Numbered from the stretch's first letter, positions 30,685-42,475 are shown. The stretch: DNA of 64,000 nt from Metamycoplasma hominis ATCC 23114 (GCF_000085865.1 NC_013511.1:124001-188000), one strand, 5' to 3'. Program-made: numbers and translations. Notes: a model not told the origin generated them from the letters alone.

Positions 30685-30693
30685 TGTTATAAT
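30685..30693 (+). promoter_or_regulatory. Extended -10 promoter of infC-rpmI-rplT
   Basis: TGT-TATAAT (TGn extended -10) is followed about 7 nt later by the predicted RNA start, near 30700. No good -35 is needed with this type. Confidence 0.8.
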
Positions 30694-30696
30694 GTA

Positions 30697-30829
30697 TATG
30701 CTTTAACTAGCATAAAGTAGATTCATTTCTCACCTTAGTGATTTTTTGCTGGGTTGCTACAATAAAGAATTTGTAGTTTTTGGGAAGTGGATTAATACCA
30801 CTTTTTTATTTATAAAAGAAGGAGGAGTT
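30697..30829 (+). promoter_or_regulatory. infC leader with terminator-like hairpin (attenuator)
   Basis: Three hairpins precede infC: TATGCT / AGCATA (30697-30714), CTACAA / TTGTAG (30757-30776), and AAGTGG / CCACTT followed by a T-run (30785-30807), the shape of an intrinsic terminator. The infC-rpmI-rplT operon is autoregulated by L20 through such a leader in B. subtilis; the same logic is inferred here. No strong antiterminator pairing was found by eye. The SD AAGGAGG (30819-30825) follows. Confidence 0.6.
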
Positions 30830-31435
30830 ATTATCAATAACCAAAAAATTGGAGACGATTTAAATAACAATCAAACAAATCGTAAACCAAAGTCAGAACA
30901 TGTTATCAACAATGCTATTCCATACAAAAAAGTTTTTGTTCTAGGACCTAGTGGGGAAAAAATTGGTGTGTTAACCAAAGAAGAAGCTTTAGAAAAAGCA
31001 TCTGAATATAATATGGATTTAGTTTTAATTGCAATAGAAAACAATAAGCCAATAGTTAGAATATTAGATTATGGCAAATTTAAATATGATAAGAAAAAAC
31101 GCCAAAAAGAAGTTAAAGAAAAACAAGCAGTTACTGTTAACAGAGAAATTCGCTTAACTCCATTGATTGGTGATCATGATTTGAAAACGAAGGCAAACAA
31201 AACTAGAGAATTTATTTTAGATGGTAATAGAGTTAAAGTTTCAGTTAAGTTCCGTGGTAGAGAAAGAGCAAGAATCGAATTAGGGGAAGAAATATTAAAA
31301 AAGTTCTTTGCCTTAATTGAAGATGTTGCAAAAATTTCAAAAGAAGCAACATTAGTTAATGATAGATTTTTAGATATGTATGTAGAAAAAGATAAACGAA
31401 AAGTTGATACATTAACCAATAAAAAAGATAACTAA
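30830..31435 (+). CDS. infC: Translation initiation factor IF-3, non-ATG start
   Basis: About 201 residues. The core is standard: AIPYKKVFVLGPSGEKIGVLTKEEALEKA, PIVRILDYGKFKYDKKKR (N-domain and linker), RLTPLIGDHDLKTKANKTREFI and VSVKFRGRERA (C-domain). There is no ATG or GTG near the family start. After the strong SD AAGGAGG the in-frame codons are GTT, ATT (30830), ATC (30833), AAT. ATT is the classical IF-3 start that IF-3 itself discriminates against, so ATT or ATC is the start; I give ATT, with an uncertainty of one codon. A frame extending upstream to 30746 is not supported. IF-3 binds the 30S subunit and proofreads the start codon. Confidence 0.93.
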   Translation: MINNQKIGDDLNNNQTNRKPKSEHVINNAIPYKKVFVLGPSGEKIGVLTKEEALEKASEYNMDLVLIAIENNKPIVRILDYGKFKYDKKKRQKEVKEKQAVTVNREIRLTPLIGDHDLKTKANKTREFILDGNRVKVSVKFRGRERARIELGEEILKKFFALIEDVAKISKEATLVNDRFLDMYVEKDKRKVDTLTNKKDN

Positions 31436-31461
31436 ACCTTCAATAGCATAAGGAGAATAAA

Positions 31462-31650
31462 ATGCCAAAAATGAAAACCAAAAGCGGTTTGAAAAAAAGA
31501 ATTTCAATCACTGAATCAGGAAAAGTAAAACGTGGACAAGCGTTTAGATCACATTTAGCACAAAACAAAACAACAAAACAAAAACGTCACGCTCGTAAAG
31601 CAACAACTTTATCAAGTTCAGATTTTAAAAGATATAAAGAATTAATTTAG
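31462..31650 (+). CDS. rpmI: 50S ribosomal protein L35
   Basis: A protein of 62 residues, [20 protein letters not shown] at the start and the very basic tail typical of L35. The SD AAGGAG lies 6 nt before the ATG. It sits between infC and rplT in the universal order infC-rpmI-rplT and is a late-assembling protein of the large subunit. Confidence 0.96.
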   Translation: MPKMKTKSGLKKRISITESGKVKRGQAFRSHLAQNKTTKQKRHARKATTLSSSDFKRYKELI

Positions 31651-31662
31651 AAAGGATAAATT

Positions 31663-32022
31663 ATGCGTACTAGAGGCGGAATTGTAACAAGAAGAAGACG
31701 TGCAAAATGAATAAAATTAGCTAAAGGATATTGAGGACACAAATCAATAGGATATAAAGTAGCTAAACAAGCAGTTGTTAAATCATGGACATATGCATTT
31801 AGAGACAGAAAACAAGTTAAACGTGAATTCAGAAAATTATGAATTGCTCGTATTAACGCAGCTGCAAGACCACTAGGAATTACCTATTCAAGATTAATTG
31901 AAGGTCTTAAAGAAGCTAACGTGTTAGTAAATAGAAAAATGTTATCTGAATTAGCAATTAATTATCCTACATCATTTGCTAAATTAGTAGATCAAGCAAA
32001 ATCAGCTTTAGCAAAAAAATAA
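31663..32022 (+). CDS. rplT: 50S ribosomal protein L20
   Basis: A protein of 119 residues, interrupted on the standard code by three Trp(TGA) codons ([32 protein letters not shown]). The conserved L20 blocks are all present, ending [12 protein letters not shown]. The SD GAAAGG lies 7 nt upstream. L20 is needed for early 50S assembly and in low-GC bacteria represses its own operon by binding the infC leader. It is followed by a terminator. Confidence 0.96.
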
Positions 32023-32045
32023 ATCTGTAATGGATTTATTTTTTA
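32015..32045 (+). terminator. Intrinsic terminator after rplT
   Basis: AATAAATC / GATTTATT stem (32018-32025 with 32033-32040) and a T-run; the left arm overlaps the rplT stop. Confidence 0.75.
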
Positions 32046-32087
32046 TTATATTTATTAATAATTTATTAATAAATTAATTAAGTTCTT

Positions 32088-32093
32088 TATAAT
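32088..32093 (+). promoter_or_regulatory. -10 box TATAAT upstream of mnmA
   Basis: TATAAT predicts an RNA start near 32100 and a leader of about 20 nt with the SD GGAGGA (32113-32118). Confidence 0.65.
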
Positions 32094-32111
32094 TTTATTT
32101 ATATTGCGTAA

Positions 32112-33233
<1,122 letters not shown>

Positions 33234-33249
33234 AGGAAAGGAAAATAGA

Positions 33250-35913
33250 ATGTTAACTTCAAAAGAAATTAGAAAAATGTGATTAGATTTCTTTAAATCT
33301 AAAGGACATTTAGTGGTACCTTCAAAATCTTTGATACCACAAAATGACCCTTCTTTGTTATGAATTAACTCAGGAGTTGCAACATTAAAAGATTATTTTA
33401 GTGGTAAAAAAATACCTCCTGCTAAAAGAATTACCAATTCTCAAAAATCAATTAGAACAAATGATATTGAAAATGTTGGAATAACAGCAAGACACCATAC
33501 ATTTTTTGAAATGCTTGGTAACTTTTCAATAGGCGATTATTTTAAAAAAGAAGCAATTGCTTTTGGATATGAATTTATTTTTAATGTTCTAAAACTAAAT
33601 AAACAAAATATTTATATAACTTATTATTCAGAAGATAAAGACACTTATAATTATTGAATTTCAAATGGTATTGATCCTTCGCATATGATAAAAGGCAGTA
33701 GAGATACAAACTTCTGAGATGTTGGCCAAGGACCATGTGGCCCTGATACCGAAATTTTTTATGACCGTGGGACAAAGTATGATACCCGTGGCATTGAATT
33801 GCTAGAAAACGATATTGAAAATGATAGATATATTGAAATTTGAAATATCGTATTTTCACAATTTAATAATGATGGTGAAAACAATTACACCGAATTAGCA
33901 ACAAAGAATATTGATACTGGTGCAGGGCTTGAAAGAATAACATCAATCTTGCAAGATGCTCCAACTAATTTTGATACTGACTTATTTTTACCAATAATTC
34001 ATGCGACAGAAAAATTAACAAACAAACATTATGATATTAATAACTATTTTACAAAAGAACCAATTCAAATGAAAATTAACACCCAATTTAAAATAATTGC
34101 TGATCACATTAGAGCTTCAGTTAATGCAATAAGTGACGGTGTTAAACCTTCAAATATTGGTCGTGGTTATATTATTAGACGTCTAATAAGAAGAGCATAT
34201 AGGGCCGGTATTTCTCTTGGCATAACTCAAAAAGCATTTTTATATGAACTTGTTCAAATAGTTAAAGATTCATTAATTTATGACATTGATGTTGAAGAAG
34301 TTAAAAAAGTTATTTTGGATGAAGAAAATCTTTTTGCTAAGACTATTAATGAAGGCGAAAAACTATTAAATCAAGAAATTGAAAAAAATGGTACTATCGA
34401 TGTTAAAATAGCCTTTAAAATGTTTGACACATATGGCTTTCCTATTGAACTAACAAGAGAAATTCTACAAGAAAAAAACATTGACATCGATATGAATGAA
34501 TTTAACGAATTTTTAAAGCAACACCAAGAAAAATCAAGAGGAAATATTGAAGCCGGAATGCAAAAAGTTATTAATTCACTTTCATTAATAACTGATAAGA
34601 TATCTGAATTTGTGGGATATGATCACACTAAAACAACTTCAAAAATTTTATATTTATTAAATAGCGAAGAAAAAATAAATAATGCGGGCGAAGATGAAGT
34701 TTCTTATTTAATATTAGATAAAACTCCTTTCTATGCTACAAGTGGTGGCCAAAATCATGATGAAGGTTACATTTTACAAGGAAATAACAGAATTGAAGTT
34801 TTAGATGTATTTAAAGACAAATATTGAAATCATGTTCATGTTGTAAAAGGCAAAATAAATTCAAATGAACCAGTTCAATGTTTTGTTGATGAAGATAAAC
34901 GTATTAATTTTGCAAGAAATCACTCTTCAACTCACTTGATGTTTAGTGCATTAAGAGAAACATATCCAAACGAAATTATCAAGCAATTAGGTTCGAATAT
35001 TACATATGAACATTTTACATTTGATTTCGGTCTTGATCATAGGCCAACTAAAGAAGAGATAAAATTAATTGAACATAAAATGAGGCAATATATTGCTAGA
35101 GATGTAAAACGTAATTACATAATAACTTCGCTTAAAAAAGCAGAAGAAATGGGCGCATACATGACAATTGATGAATCAGAATATCATGATGCAAATTATA
35201 TAAGAGTTGTTGAATTTGAAGGTATTACCAAAGATTTATGTGGTGGAACACACGTTCCTCATTCAGGTATAATTGAAGATTTTAAAATAGTTGCCGTTGA
35301 TTCAAAAGGTACAGGAATATATAGACTTAGAGTAGTTACTTCATATGATTTAGTAAGAAAATATTTATTATCAGAAATTCAAGAAAAACAAAAAATATTG
35401 GATACATTAATTAAAAATAATCAAAAACTAAATGAAGGCTATAACTTTAAATATACAAAGGAAATTATTTCTAATAAGACATCTGATTTAGAAGAATTAC
35501 TTGAAGAATATGATAAGTGCGAAGAAAAATTAAGAAACGATTATCGAGCATTATTAAAACAAAAACAATCAGAAGATGTTGATTTAAGTTTGTATAATTA
35601 TGAAACCATCAACGATAAAAAAGTATTCTTATTAATTAACATAGAACAATCATTAATTAAAAAAGTTTCAATCTCATTAAGAGAAGCAAATCCTGATTCA
35701 ATTATTATTATCTTAAACAAGAGCAAACAAGATTCATATTATTTTGCAGTAGCATCTAAAAAATATGATTCAAATGCAATATTTAAAAACTTGGGCAAGG
35801 TTTTAAATATTCATGGTGGTGGAAATGCAATAATTTCTCAAGGTTCATTGGCTTCAAACTTGAAACAAGAAGAAATTATTGAAATTATTAAGAGCAATTT
35901 ATGCGAATTTTAG
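33250..35913 (+). CDS. alaS: Alanyl-tRNA synthetase
   Basis: A protein of 887 residues, full length. Class II catalytic blocks include [38 protein letters not shown] and DTGAGLERI. The editing domain has its zinc ligands in [12 protein letters not shown] (HxxxH) and [12 protein letters not shown] (CxxxH). The C-terminal end ([14 protein letters not shown]) matches the C-Ala glycine-rich region. It charges tRNA-Ala and edits Ser/Gly. The 3' end overlaps ruvX by 13 nt. The encoded tRNA-Ala (41817) would be its substrate if it has the G3-U70 pair, and it does. Confidence 0.97.
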
Positions 35914-36335
35914 CATTGGATTTAGGCACAAAAAGTTGTGGCTTTGCAATAAGTGATCCTAATAATATAATTGCAAGTGGACTTGAAAATTTTAGATTTG
36001 AATTGAACCATTTTAACTTAGTTATTGAAAAAGTGTTACATTATTTAAACAAAAGTGAATATCAAGGTTCAATTGGTACAATAGTTTTAGGATATCCCTT
36101 AAGAATGGATTTATCAAAAAGTCAACGAACATATATGGTTGAAAGATTTGGAGAAAGATTAAAAAAAGTTGTTGATATTCCAGTTGTATTTCAAGACGAA
36201 AGACAAAGCACTATTGGAGCTCAAGAAATATTGCAGAGCGCTGGATGAAACACTAAAAAATCTAAATCAAAGAAAGATTCACTAGCAGCGCAACTTATAT
36301 TAGAAGATTATTTAAAAGGAATTAAATATGAATAA
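35901..36335 (+). CDS. ruvX: YqgF/RuvX family Holliday-junction resolvase-like protein
   Basis: A protein of 144 residues. [20 protein letters not shown] is the typical first strand with the catalytic Asp. IVLGYPLRMD, VERFGERLKK and VVFQDERQSTIGAQEIL (DER) complete the RNase H-like site, and SKKDSLAAQLILEDYL has the last Asp. The family is tied to 16S rRNA 5'-end processing and in mollicutes is suggested as a RuvC substitute. It overlaps alaS by 13 nt and the DUF1292 gene by 8 nt. This alaS-ruvX-DUF1292 order is conserved in Firmicutes (alaS-yrrL/yrrK-yrzB area). Confidence 0.94.
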
Positions 36336-36639
36336 AAATATTATTAATTTAGATGTAGTTGATAGGCAATTGACTACAAGCGATGGCGAAAAACTTTATG
36401 TTATTTTTGATATTGAAGAAAACGGCGAACATTATCTTGTTTTAACAGATTATGACGCGATTATTTTTGCTAAAGAACAAGATCAAAATTTAATCGAAGT
36501 AACAGATGAAGGTGAAATTGACATTCTTGTTGATTTGACAATGGAATTTGCAGAAAATAATTTTGTTTTAGATAAAGATGGAAAATCAGATTTAATGAAG
36601 AAATTAATTGGCAACGATCAGGGTGAAAATGAAGCATAA
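36328..36639 (+). CDS. DUF1292 (YrzB-like) protein
   Basis: A protein of 103 residues, acidic and soluble. YVIFDIEENGEHYLVLTDYD corresponds to DUF1292's f..ef..eg..Y.vl....d. Its function is unknown, but it usually follows alaS-ruvX in low-GC bacteria, as here. It overlaps ruvX by 8 nt and the following gene by about 11 nt. Confidence 0.8.
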   Translation: MNKNIINLDVVDRQLTTSDGEKLYVIFDIEENGEHYLVLTDYDAIIFAKEQDQNLIEVTDEGEIDILVDLTMEFAENNFVLDKDGKSDLMKKLIGNDQGENEA

Positions 36640-37348
36640 GGGTTCAATATTTAGCGCTAATACAAAATTAGGTTTAATAATCTCTGTCGTCGTTGTATTT
36701 ATTTTAATGTGTGTAATTTTGTTAATAACTATTTTAGCACGTAGACATTTCTTAAAAAGCACAATAACATCAAGTGAAGAACGAGAACTACAAAATTTAA
36801 AAACAAAAAATCCAAATTATGGAATTGTTTTGAGTGGCATTAAAAAATATTATGATAATGTTTTAGGCGACCATTTGATTGCGTTTTTAATTAATACAAT
36901 ATATTTGAATAATTTTCTAAACGTTAGTCTTATTGAAAAAAATGACTATGCTTCAATTTCAATAGCAGCATTATCTATGGCTAATGTTTATTCAAAAAAT
37001 CAATATTTAATTCAAAAGCAAGGTTCAAATATTCAAAACGAAAATCAAGATTTAGATTTATCTAGATTAAATTATGCTGATGAAATTTATAATCCTTCAG
37101 ATATGATAATATCTTTATGTGATGATCTTTCAATAGAACAACAAATTAATTCAAATTTACCTTATTTAAGTGATAGAGGTATGCTAATTGTTTCGTTTAA
37201 GACTATAAAAGACTTTAAAAATCAAAAAAATGTTATTTTAGATAATAATTTAAGATACGAAACTGTTAAAATTAGTAATAAAAATGTTATACTTTTAGCA
37301 AAAAACAATATGAATTCAAACAATGAAAATTCTAAGGAGCAACAATAA
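36629..37348 (+). CDS. Membrane-anchored protein with a methyltransferase-like C-terminal half
   Basis: A protein of 239 residues. One membrane segment at about 13-40 (LGLIISVVVVFILMCVILL) is followed by basic residues, leaving about 195 residues in the cytoplasm. VSLIEKNDYASISIAALSMAN and PSDMIISLCDD...GMLIVSF are spaced like beta strands 2, 4 and 5 of a Rossmann-type SAM methyltransferase, but no glycine-rich SAM loop is intact. This is a faint resemblance. ATG 36629 is chosen over an in-frame TTG upstream because only it fits the membrane segment with a short basic N terminus. The stop overlaps the greA start by one base (TAATG). Confidence 0.65.
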   Translation: MKHKGSIFSANTKLGLIISVVVVFILMCVILLITILARRHFLKSTITSSEERELQNLKTKNPNYGIVLSGIKKYYDNVLGDHLIAFLINTIYLNNFLNVSLIEKNDYASISIAALSMANVYSKNQYLIQKQGSNIQNENQDLDLSRLNYADEIYNPSDMIISLCDDLSIEQQINSNLPYLSDRGMLIVSFKTIKDFKNQKNVILDNNLRYETVKISNKNVILLAKNNMNSNNENSKEQQ

Positions 37349-37818
37349 TGGCTAATAATGATAATAAGATTTATTTAACAGAAGAAAGTTTAAAGCAATA
37401 TCAAGAAAAATTAAAATATTTACAAGAAGTTGCAAGACCTCAAGTTATTGAAGAAATTAAAGAAGCAAGAAATCAAGGTGACTTGTCAGAAAATGCTGAA
37501 TATGACTCAGCTCGTGATAAACAAGCTGCTATTGAAAATGAAATTTTAGAAATTCAACATATTCTTGAAAATGTTGAAATTATTAAATCAACATCAACTC
37601 ATACAATTAGAATTGGTTCAACTGTAAAATTAATAAATATAAACACAAACGAAATAAGCGAAGTTAAAATTGTTGGTGCATTAGATGCCGATCCATTCAA
37701 CAATAAAATTTCAAATACCTCACCGCTTGCAATTGCATTAAATGGCAAAAAAGTCGGACAAGTGATTGAAGTTGAAGCTCCTAAAAAATATAAAGTTAAA
37801 ATTGAATCAATTTTATAA
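37348..37818 (+). CDS. greA: Transcription elongation factor GreA
   Basis: A protein of 156 residues. The coiled-coil N domain (about 1-75) holds RNQGDLSENAEYDSARDKQA with the acidic tip (D and E at GDLSENAEY). The C domain ends SPLAIALNGKKVGQVIEVEAPKKYKVKIESI, which is diagnostic. It enters the RNA polymerase secondary channel and stimulates transcript cleavage. The SD AAGGAG lies just before the stop of the previous gene, and the start is coupled (TAATG). It is followed by a strong terminator, ending the mnmA-to-greA gene run. Confidence 0.96.
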   Translation: MANNDNKIYLTEESLKQYQEKLKYLQEVARPQVIEEIKEARNQGDLSENAEYDSARDKQAAIENEILEIQHILENVEIIKSTSTHTIRIGSTVKLININTNEISEVKIVGALDADPFNNKISNTSPLAIALNGKKVGQVIEVEAPKKYKVKIESIL

Positions 37819-37821
37819 TTT

Positions 37822-37852
37822 AAAAATATTTGCACTGTGCAAATATTTTTTA
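37822..37852 (+). terminator. Intrinsic terminator after greA
   Basis: AAAAATATTTGCA / TGCAAATATTTTT pair over 13 bp with a three-base loop CTG, then a T-rich run. Confidence 0.92.
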
Positions 37853-37908
37853 TTGTTATTTTATAAAATAAAATATTTTATTTAATGAAACAATTTCACA
37901 CATTAATT

Positions 37909-37914
37909 TATAAT
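37909..37914 (+). promoter_or_regulatory. -10 box TATAAT, leaderless start of the methyltransferase gene
   Basis: TATAAT ends 8 nt before the ATG at 37923. There is no SD. Confidence 0.75.
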
Positions 37915-37922
37915 ATCTAATA

Positions 37923-38705
37923 ATGAAAAATGAAGTTGTTAAAAATAATTTAGGATATAGCGGAGATTTATTTGTATATCAAGATAAATCAATGTTTAAT
38001 TACTCTGTTGATACTATTTTACTCGGCAATTTTGTATCAATAAACAGAAAAGTAAGAAATATTTTGGAAGTAGGCACGAATAATGGAGCCCTTTCTATTT
38101 TTATTGCTGCAAGAGATAAACGTTTGAACATTGATGCTATTGAAATCCAAAGCAAAGCTGTTGAACTTGCAAGAAAAAATATTATTTTAAACAAACTTGA
38201 AAATCAAATTAATCTTATTGAAGGCGATTTTCGGATGTGGGCTAATCAAAAGGCATACGACTGTGGTAATAAATTAGCCAAAAAATACGATTTAATTGTT
38301 GCTAATCCGCCTTACTACAATGAAGATTATAATCAACAAAGAAAAAACTCAACTCTTGAACAAAAACTAGCAACACATGAAATAAATTTAAATTTAGAAC
38401 AATTAGTTGCTAATAGTGCAAGAATTATTGAACAAAAAGGATACTTAGCAATTGTTTTGCCAATGGCAAGATATATTGATTTAATTTGTTTGCTAAGAAA
38501 ATACAATTTTGAACCAAAAAGAATTCAATTAGTTTATCCAAGAATCACTGATTTACCAAAATTCTGTTTAGTTGAAGCTAGATTTAATTCAGGTTGAGGA
38601 ACATATTTTGAAAGTAATATTTATTTACATAATGAAGATAAAAATGATCACAGTTATAGCCAAAAAGTAAAAGAATTATATAAACCAAAAAAATCAAATT
38701 TTTAA
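37923..38705 (+). CDS. tRNA1(Val) (adenine-N6)-methyltransferase family protein
   Basis: A protein of 260 residues. ILEVGTNNGALSIFIAARD is the SAM-binding motif I, VELARKNIILN the acidic-loop region, and LIVANPPYYNED the N-P-P-Y catalytic motif of N6-adenine methyltransferases. The opening GYSGDLFVYQDKSMFNYSVDTILLGNF matches the YabB/TrmN6 group that methylates A37 of tRNA-Val in E. coli. The exact substrate in this organism is inferred. It is preceded by a leaderless-type promoter and followed after 22 nt by metG, which has its own SD (AAAGGA). Confidence 0.88.
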
Positions 38706-38718
38706 ATATAAACATTGA

Positions 38719-40293
<1,575 letters not shown>

Positions 40294-40301
40294 ATTATTG
40301 G

Positions 40302-40307
40302 TAAAAT
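40302..40307 (+). promoter_or_regulatory. -10 box TAAAAT, leaderless start of obgE
   Basis: TAAAAT ends 6 nt before the obgE ATG at 40314. No SD is visible in the 20 nt between metG and obgE. Confidence 0.6.
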
Positions 40308-40313
40308 TAGTTC

Positions 40314-41588
40314 ATGAAATTTATAGATGAAACAAATGTAATAGTAATAGCTGGCAAAGGTGGCGACGGCATAATTAGTTTTAGAAGAGAAGCTAATGTT
40401 GACAAAGGTGGTCCTGATGGTGGCGATGGTGGCGATGGTGGCGATGTTTATTTTGTAGGTGATCCTGGCCAAAATACACTTCTACCATTTTATTATCAAA
40501 ATAAATTGGTCGCTGAATCAGGAGAAAATGGAAGGCCAAAAAATCAATATGGGGCTGATGGCCAAGATTTAATTGTAAAAGTTCCACTTGGAACAATGGT
40601 TTATAATGGCGATGATTTAATAGCCGATGTAGTTAGCCAAGAGAAATACTTAATAGCAAAAGGTGGACACGGTGGCAAAGGAAATCCTAGATTTAAATCT
40701 AGTACTAACACTGCTCCTAGAATATGTGAAAATGGTACACCTGGTCAAAAATTTGAACTTCACTTAGTTTTAAAGGTTTTAGCAGATGTTGGCTTTGTTG
40801 GAAAACCTAGTGCTGGCAATAGCACTATTTTAGGCGAAATATCTAATGCAAAGCCTAAAATTGCAGATTATGATTTTACTACATTGGTTCCTCAACTAGG
40901 TTTGGTAAAATATTTTGACAACTCATACGTTGTAGCCGATTTACCAGGACTTATTGAAAATGCTCATTTGGGCAAGGGCCTTGGAATTCAATTTTTAAAG
41001 CATATTGAAAGATGTAAAATTATTGCTCATGTTATTGATTTTGGTAGCGAAGAAAAGAATCCAATAGATGATTATGAAATAATTAATAATGAATTAAAAT
41101 CATATAATTTGTTGCTTGAAAAATTACCACAAGTAGTAATAGCAAACAAAAAAGATCTACCGGCTTTTTCACTAAACTTATCAAAATTTAAAGAAAAATA
41201 TCCAAATATAAATGTATTTGAATATTCAGCATTAATGGCTGAAAATTTAGATGAATTAAAAGGCTACTTGTTTGAAACATTGCAATCTGCTAAAGATTCA
41301 ATCGCTGTTCAACAAATTCATGAAAGTCAAAACATTGTAAAAATAACATTAAATAAAAAACCTATTCAAATTAAAAAAATTGATAATGAAACATATGAAT
41401 TGTTTGGTGATGATATAGATAATATATATAATAAGATACCAGTGATTTCATTAGATAATTTATGAAGATTTAATGCCAAATTAAAAGCATTAGGTGTATT
41501 TGAATTAATAAAACAAAATAATATTAAAGATGGTTCTACAATAAAAATTCATGATTATGAATTTATTTGGAATGCTGAAGAATTTTAA
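40314..41588 (+). CDS. obgE: GTPase Obg
   Basis: A protein of 424 residues. The N-terminal Obg domain is glycine-rich (GKGGDGIISFRREAN, DKGGPDGGDGGDGGD, KGGHGGKGNPRFKSSTN). The G domain has GFVGKPSAGNSTIL (P-loop), VADLPGLIENAHLGKGLG (G3) and VIANKKDLP (NKxD). A C-terminal OCT domain follows (VKITLNKKPIQIKKID...WNAEEF). Obg binds the 50S subunit late in assembly. The GGDGGDGGD run looks like a small repeat at DNA level (GGTGGCGAT) but is the normal Obg glycine loop. It lies directly before the tRNA cluster, read in the same direction. Confidence 0.96.
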
Positions 41589-41677
41589 AATTTGTCAAGA
41601 TTTTATTATTTTTTAAAAATTGTATATTACTATGTAATAAAAAAAATTTTAATTTTAAAACTTTTAAAAAAATAATA

Positions 41678-41683
41678 TATAAT
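41678..41683 (+). promoter_or_regulatory. -10 box TATAAT of the tRNA operon
   Basis: TATAAT lies 52 nt before the first tRNA base, in a very AT-rich gap of 146 nt after obgE. No clear -35 was seen. Confidence 0.65.
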
Positions 41684-41734
41684 AATTAAGCATTAAGCAA
41701 AAGCAATAAGTATTTATTTATAAACAACAATTGT

Positions 41735-41811
41735 GGGGAAGTAGCTCAGCTTGGTAGAGCACTTGACTTGGGCTCAAGCGGTCGCAGGTTCGAATCCTGT
41801 CTTCCTCACCA
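41735..41811 (+). tRNA. tRNA-Pro (TGG)
   Basis: Full cloverleaf. Acceptor GGGGAAG / CTTCCTC with discriminator A, encoded CCA. Anticodon stem CTTGA / TCAAG encloses loop CTTGGGC, anticodon TGG. It is the first of eight tRNAs in the order Pro-Ala-Met-Ile-Ser-fMet-Asp-Phe, a sub-order also present in the large B. subtilis rRNA-linked tRNA cluster. Confidence 0.96.
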
Positions 41812-41816
41812 TTTAT

Positions 41817-41893
41817 GGGGGGGTAGCTCACCTGGCCAGAGCGCCTGCCTTGCACGCAGGAGGTAGAGGGTTCGAGTCCCTTCCTCTCCACCA
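41817..41893 (+). tRNA. tRNA-Ala (TGC)
   Basis: Seven-G acceptor strand pairs with CCTCTCC and gives G3-U70, the alanine identity pair. Anticodon stem CCTGC / GCAGG encloses CTTGCAC, anticodon TGC. CCA is encoded. Confidence 0.96.
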
Positions 41894-41897
41894 TTAT

Positions 41898-41974
41898 GGC
41901 ACTGTAGCTCAGTCGGTTAGAGCGTCCGGTTCATACCCGGAAGGTCAAGAGTTCGATTCTCTTCGGTGCTACCA
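41898..41974 (+). tRNA. tRNA-Met (CAT), elongator
   Basis: Acceptor GGCACTG / CGGTGCT (G1-U72 wobble), anticodon stem TCCGG / CCGGA, loop TTCATAC, CCA encoded. The TTCATAC loop and GCTACCA end resemble low-GC Gram-positive elongator tRNA-Met rather than tRNA-Ile2 or the initiator. Confidence 0.85.
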
Positions 41975-41998
41975 AATGCAACAAGCCTAACGGGCTAC

Positions 41999-42074
41999 GG
42001 ACCCATAGCTCAATGGTTAGAGCAACCGGCTCATAACCGGTCGGTTACAGGTTCGAGTCCTGTTGGGTCCACCA
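41999..42074 (+). tRNA. tRNA-Ile2 (CAT, expected lysidine-34)
   Basis: Acceptor GGACCCA / TGGGTCC, anticodon stem ACCGG / CCGGT, loop CTCATAA, CCA encoded. The sequence resembles B. subtilis tRNA-Ile(CAU), which TilS converts to read AUA. The identity is inferred by similarity and order; the anticodon as written would read AUG. Confidence 0.8.
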
Positions 42075-42076
42075 TT

Positions 42077-42167
42077 GGGCAATTACCCAAGAGGCTGAAG
42101 GGAGCAGTCTTGAAAACTGCCAGGGGCTTTACGGCCCGCGGGGGTTCAAATCCCTCATTGCCCGCCA
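42077..42167 (+). tRNA. tRNA-Ser (TGA)
   Basis: 91 nt with a long variable arm (AGGGGCTTT...GCCCGC region) as in class II tRNAs. Acceptor GGGCAAT / ATTGCCC with discriminator G, anticodon stem GCAGT / ACTGC, loop CTTGAAA, anticodon TGA. Confidence 0.96.
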
Positions 42168-42173
42168 TTATAT

Positions 42174-42249
42174 AGCGGAGTAGAGCAGGCGGCAGCTCGT
42201 TGGGCTCATAACCCAAAGGTCATTGGTTCAAATCCAATCTCCGCAACCA
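42174..42249 (+). tRNA. Initiator tRNA-fMet (CAT)
   Basis: The anticodon stem TTGGG / CCCAA has three consecutive G-C pairs next to loop CTCATAA, the initiator hallmark. The acceptor is A + GCGGAG against CTCCGC + A, so positions 1 and 72 are A and A, unpaired as required for formylation and initiation. CCA is encoded. Confidence 0.9.
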
Positions 42250-42250
42250 T

Positions 42251-42327
42251 GGTCCAGTGGTAAAGTGGTTTAATACGCTTCCCTGTCACGGAAGAGATCG
42301 CGAGTTCAATTCTCGTCTGGACCGCCA
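42251..42327 (+). tRNA. tRNA-Asp (GTC)
   Basis: Acceptor GGTCCAG / CTGGACC with discriminator G. Anticodon stem CTTCC / GGAAG, loop CTGTCAC, anticodon GTC. CCA encoded, one base after the previous tRNA. Confidence 0.96.
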
Positions 42328-42328
42328 T

Positions 42329-42404
42329 GGCTCTGTAGCTCAGTTGGTAGAGCAACGGACTGAAGCTCCGTGTGTCACTGGTTCGATTCCTGTCGGAGCC
42401 ACCA
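42329..42404 (+). tRNA. tRNA-Phe (GAA)
   Basis: Acceptor GGCTCTG / CGGAGCC (one T-G pair), anticodon stem ACGGA / TCCGT, loop CTGAAGC, anticodon GAA, CCA encoded. Last tRNA of the cluster. Confidence 0.96.
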
Positions 42405-42417
42405 TTTCAGAGATGAC

Positions 42418-42440
42418 TAACACCTTAGGGTGTTTTTTTA
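42418..42440 (+). terminator. Terminator of the tRNA operon
   Basis: AACACC-TTAG-GGTGTT followed by seven T residues, 14 nt after tRNA-Phe. Confidence 0.93.
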
Positions 42441-42475
42441 TTTTTTATGTTTAATAAAAGATAAAAAAAGTAAAG

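Noticed and set aside
30746-30829. Upstream extension of infC to an earlier start
   Set aside because: It would run through the attenuator-like hairpins, has no SD, and adds residues absent from IF-3.
40410-40445. GGTGGCGAT tandem repeat in obgE as a possible phase-variable repeat
   Set aside because: It encodes the normal glycine-rich loop of Obg proteins; the copies number only three and the unit is nine bases, so slippage would keep the frame.
41751-42454. Several ORFs over the tRNA cluster on both strands
   Set aside because: They are shadows of eight clear tRNA genes (VAQSVRAS-type translations are typical artefacts of tRNA sequence).
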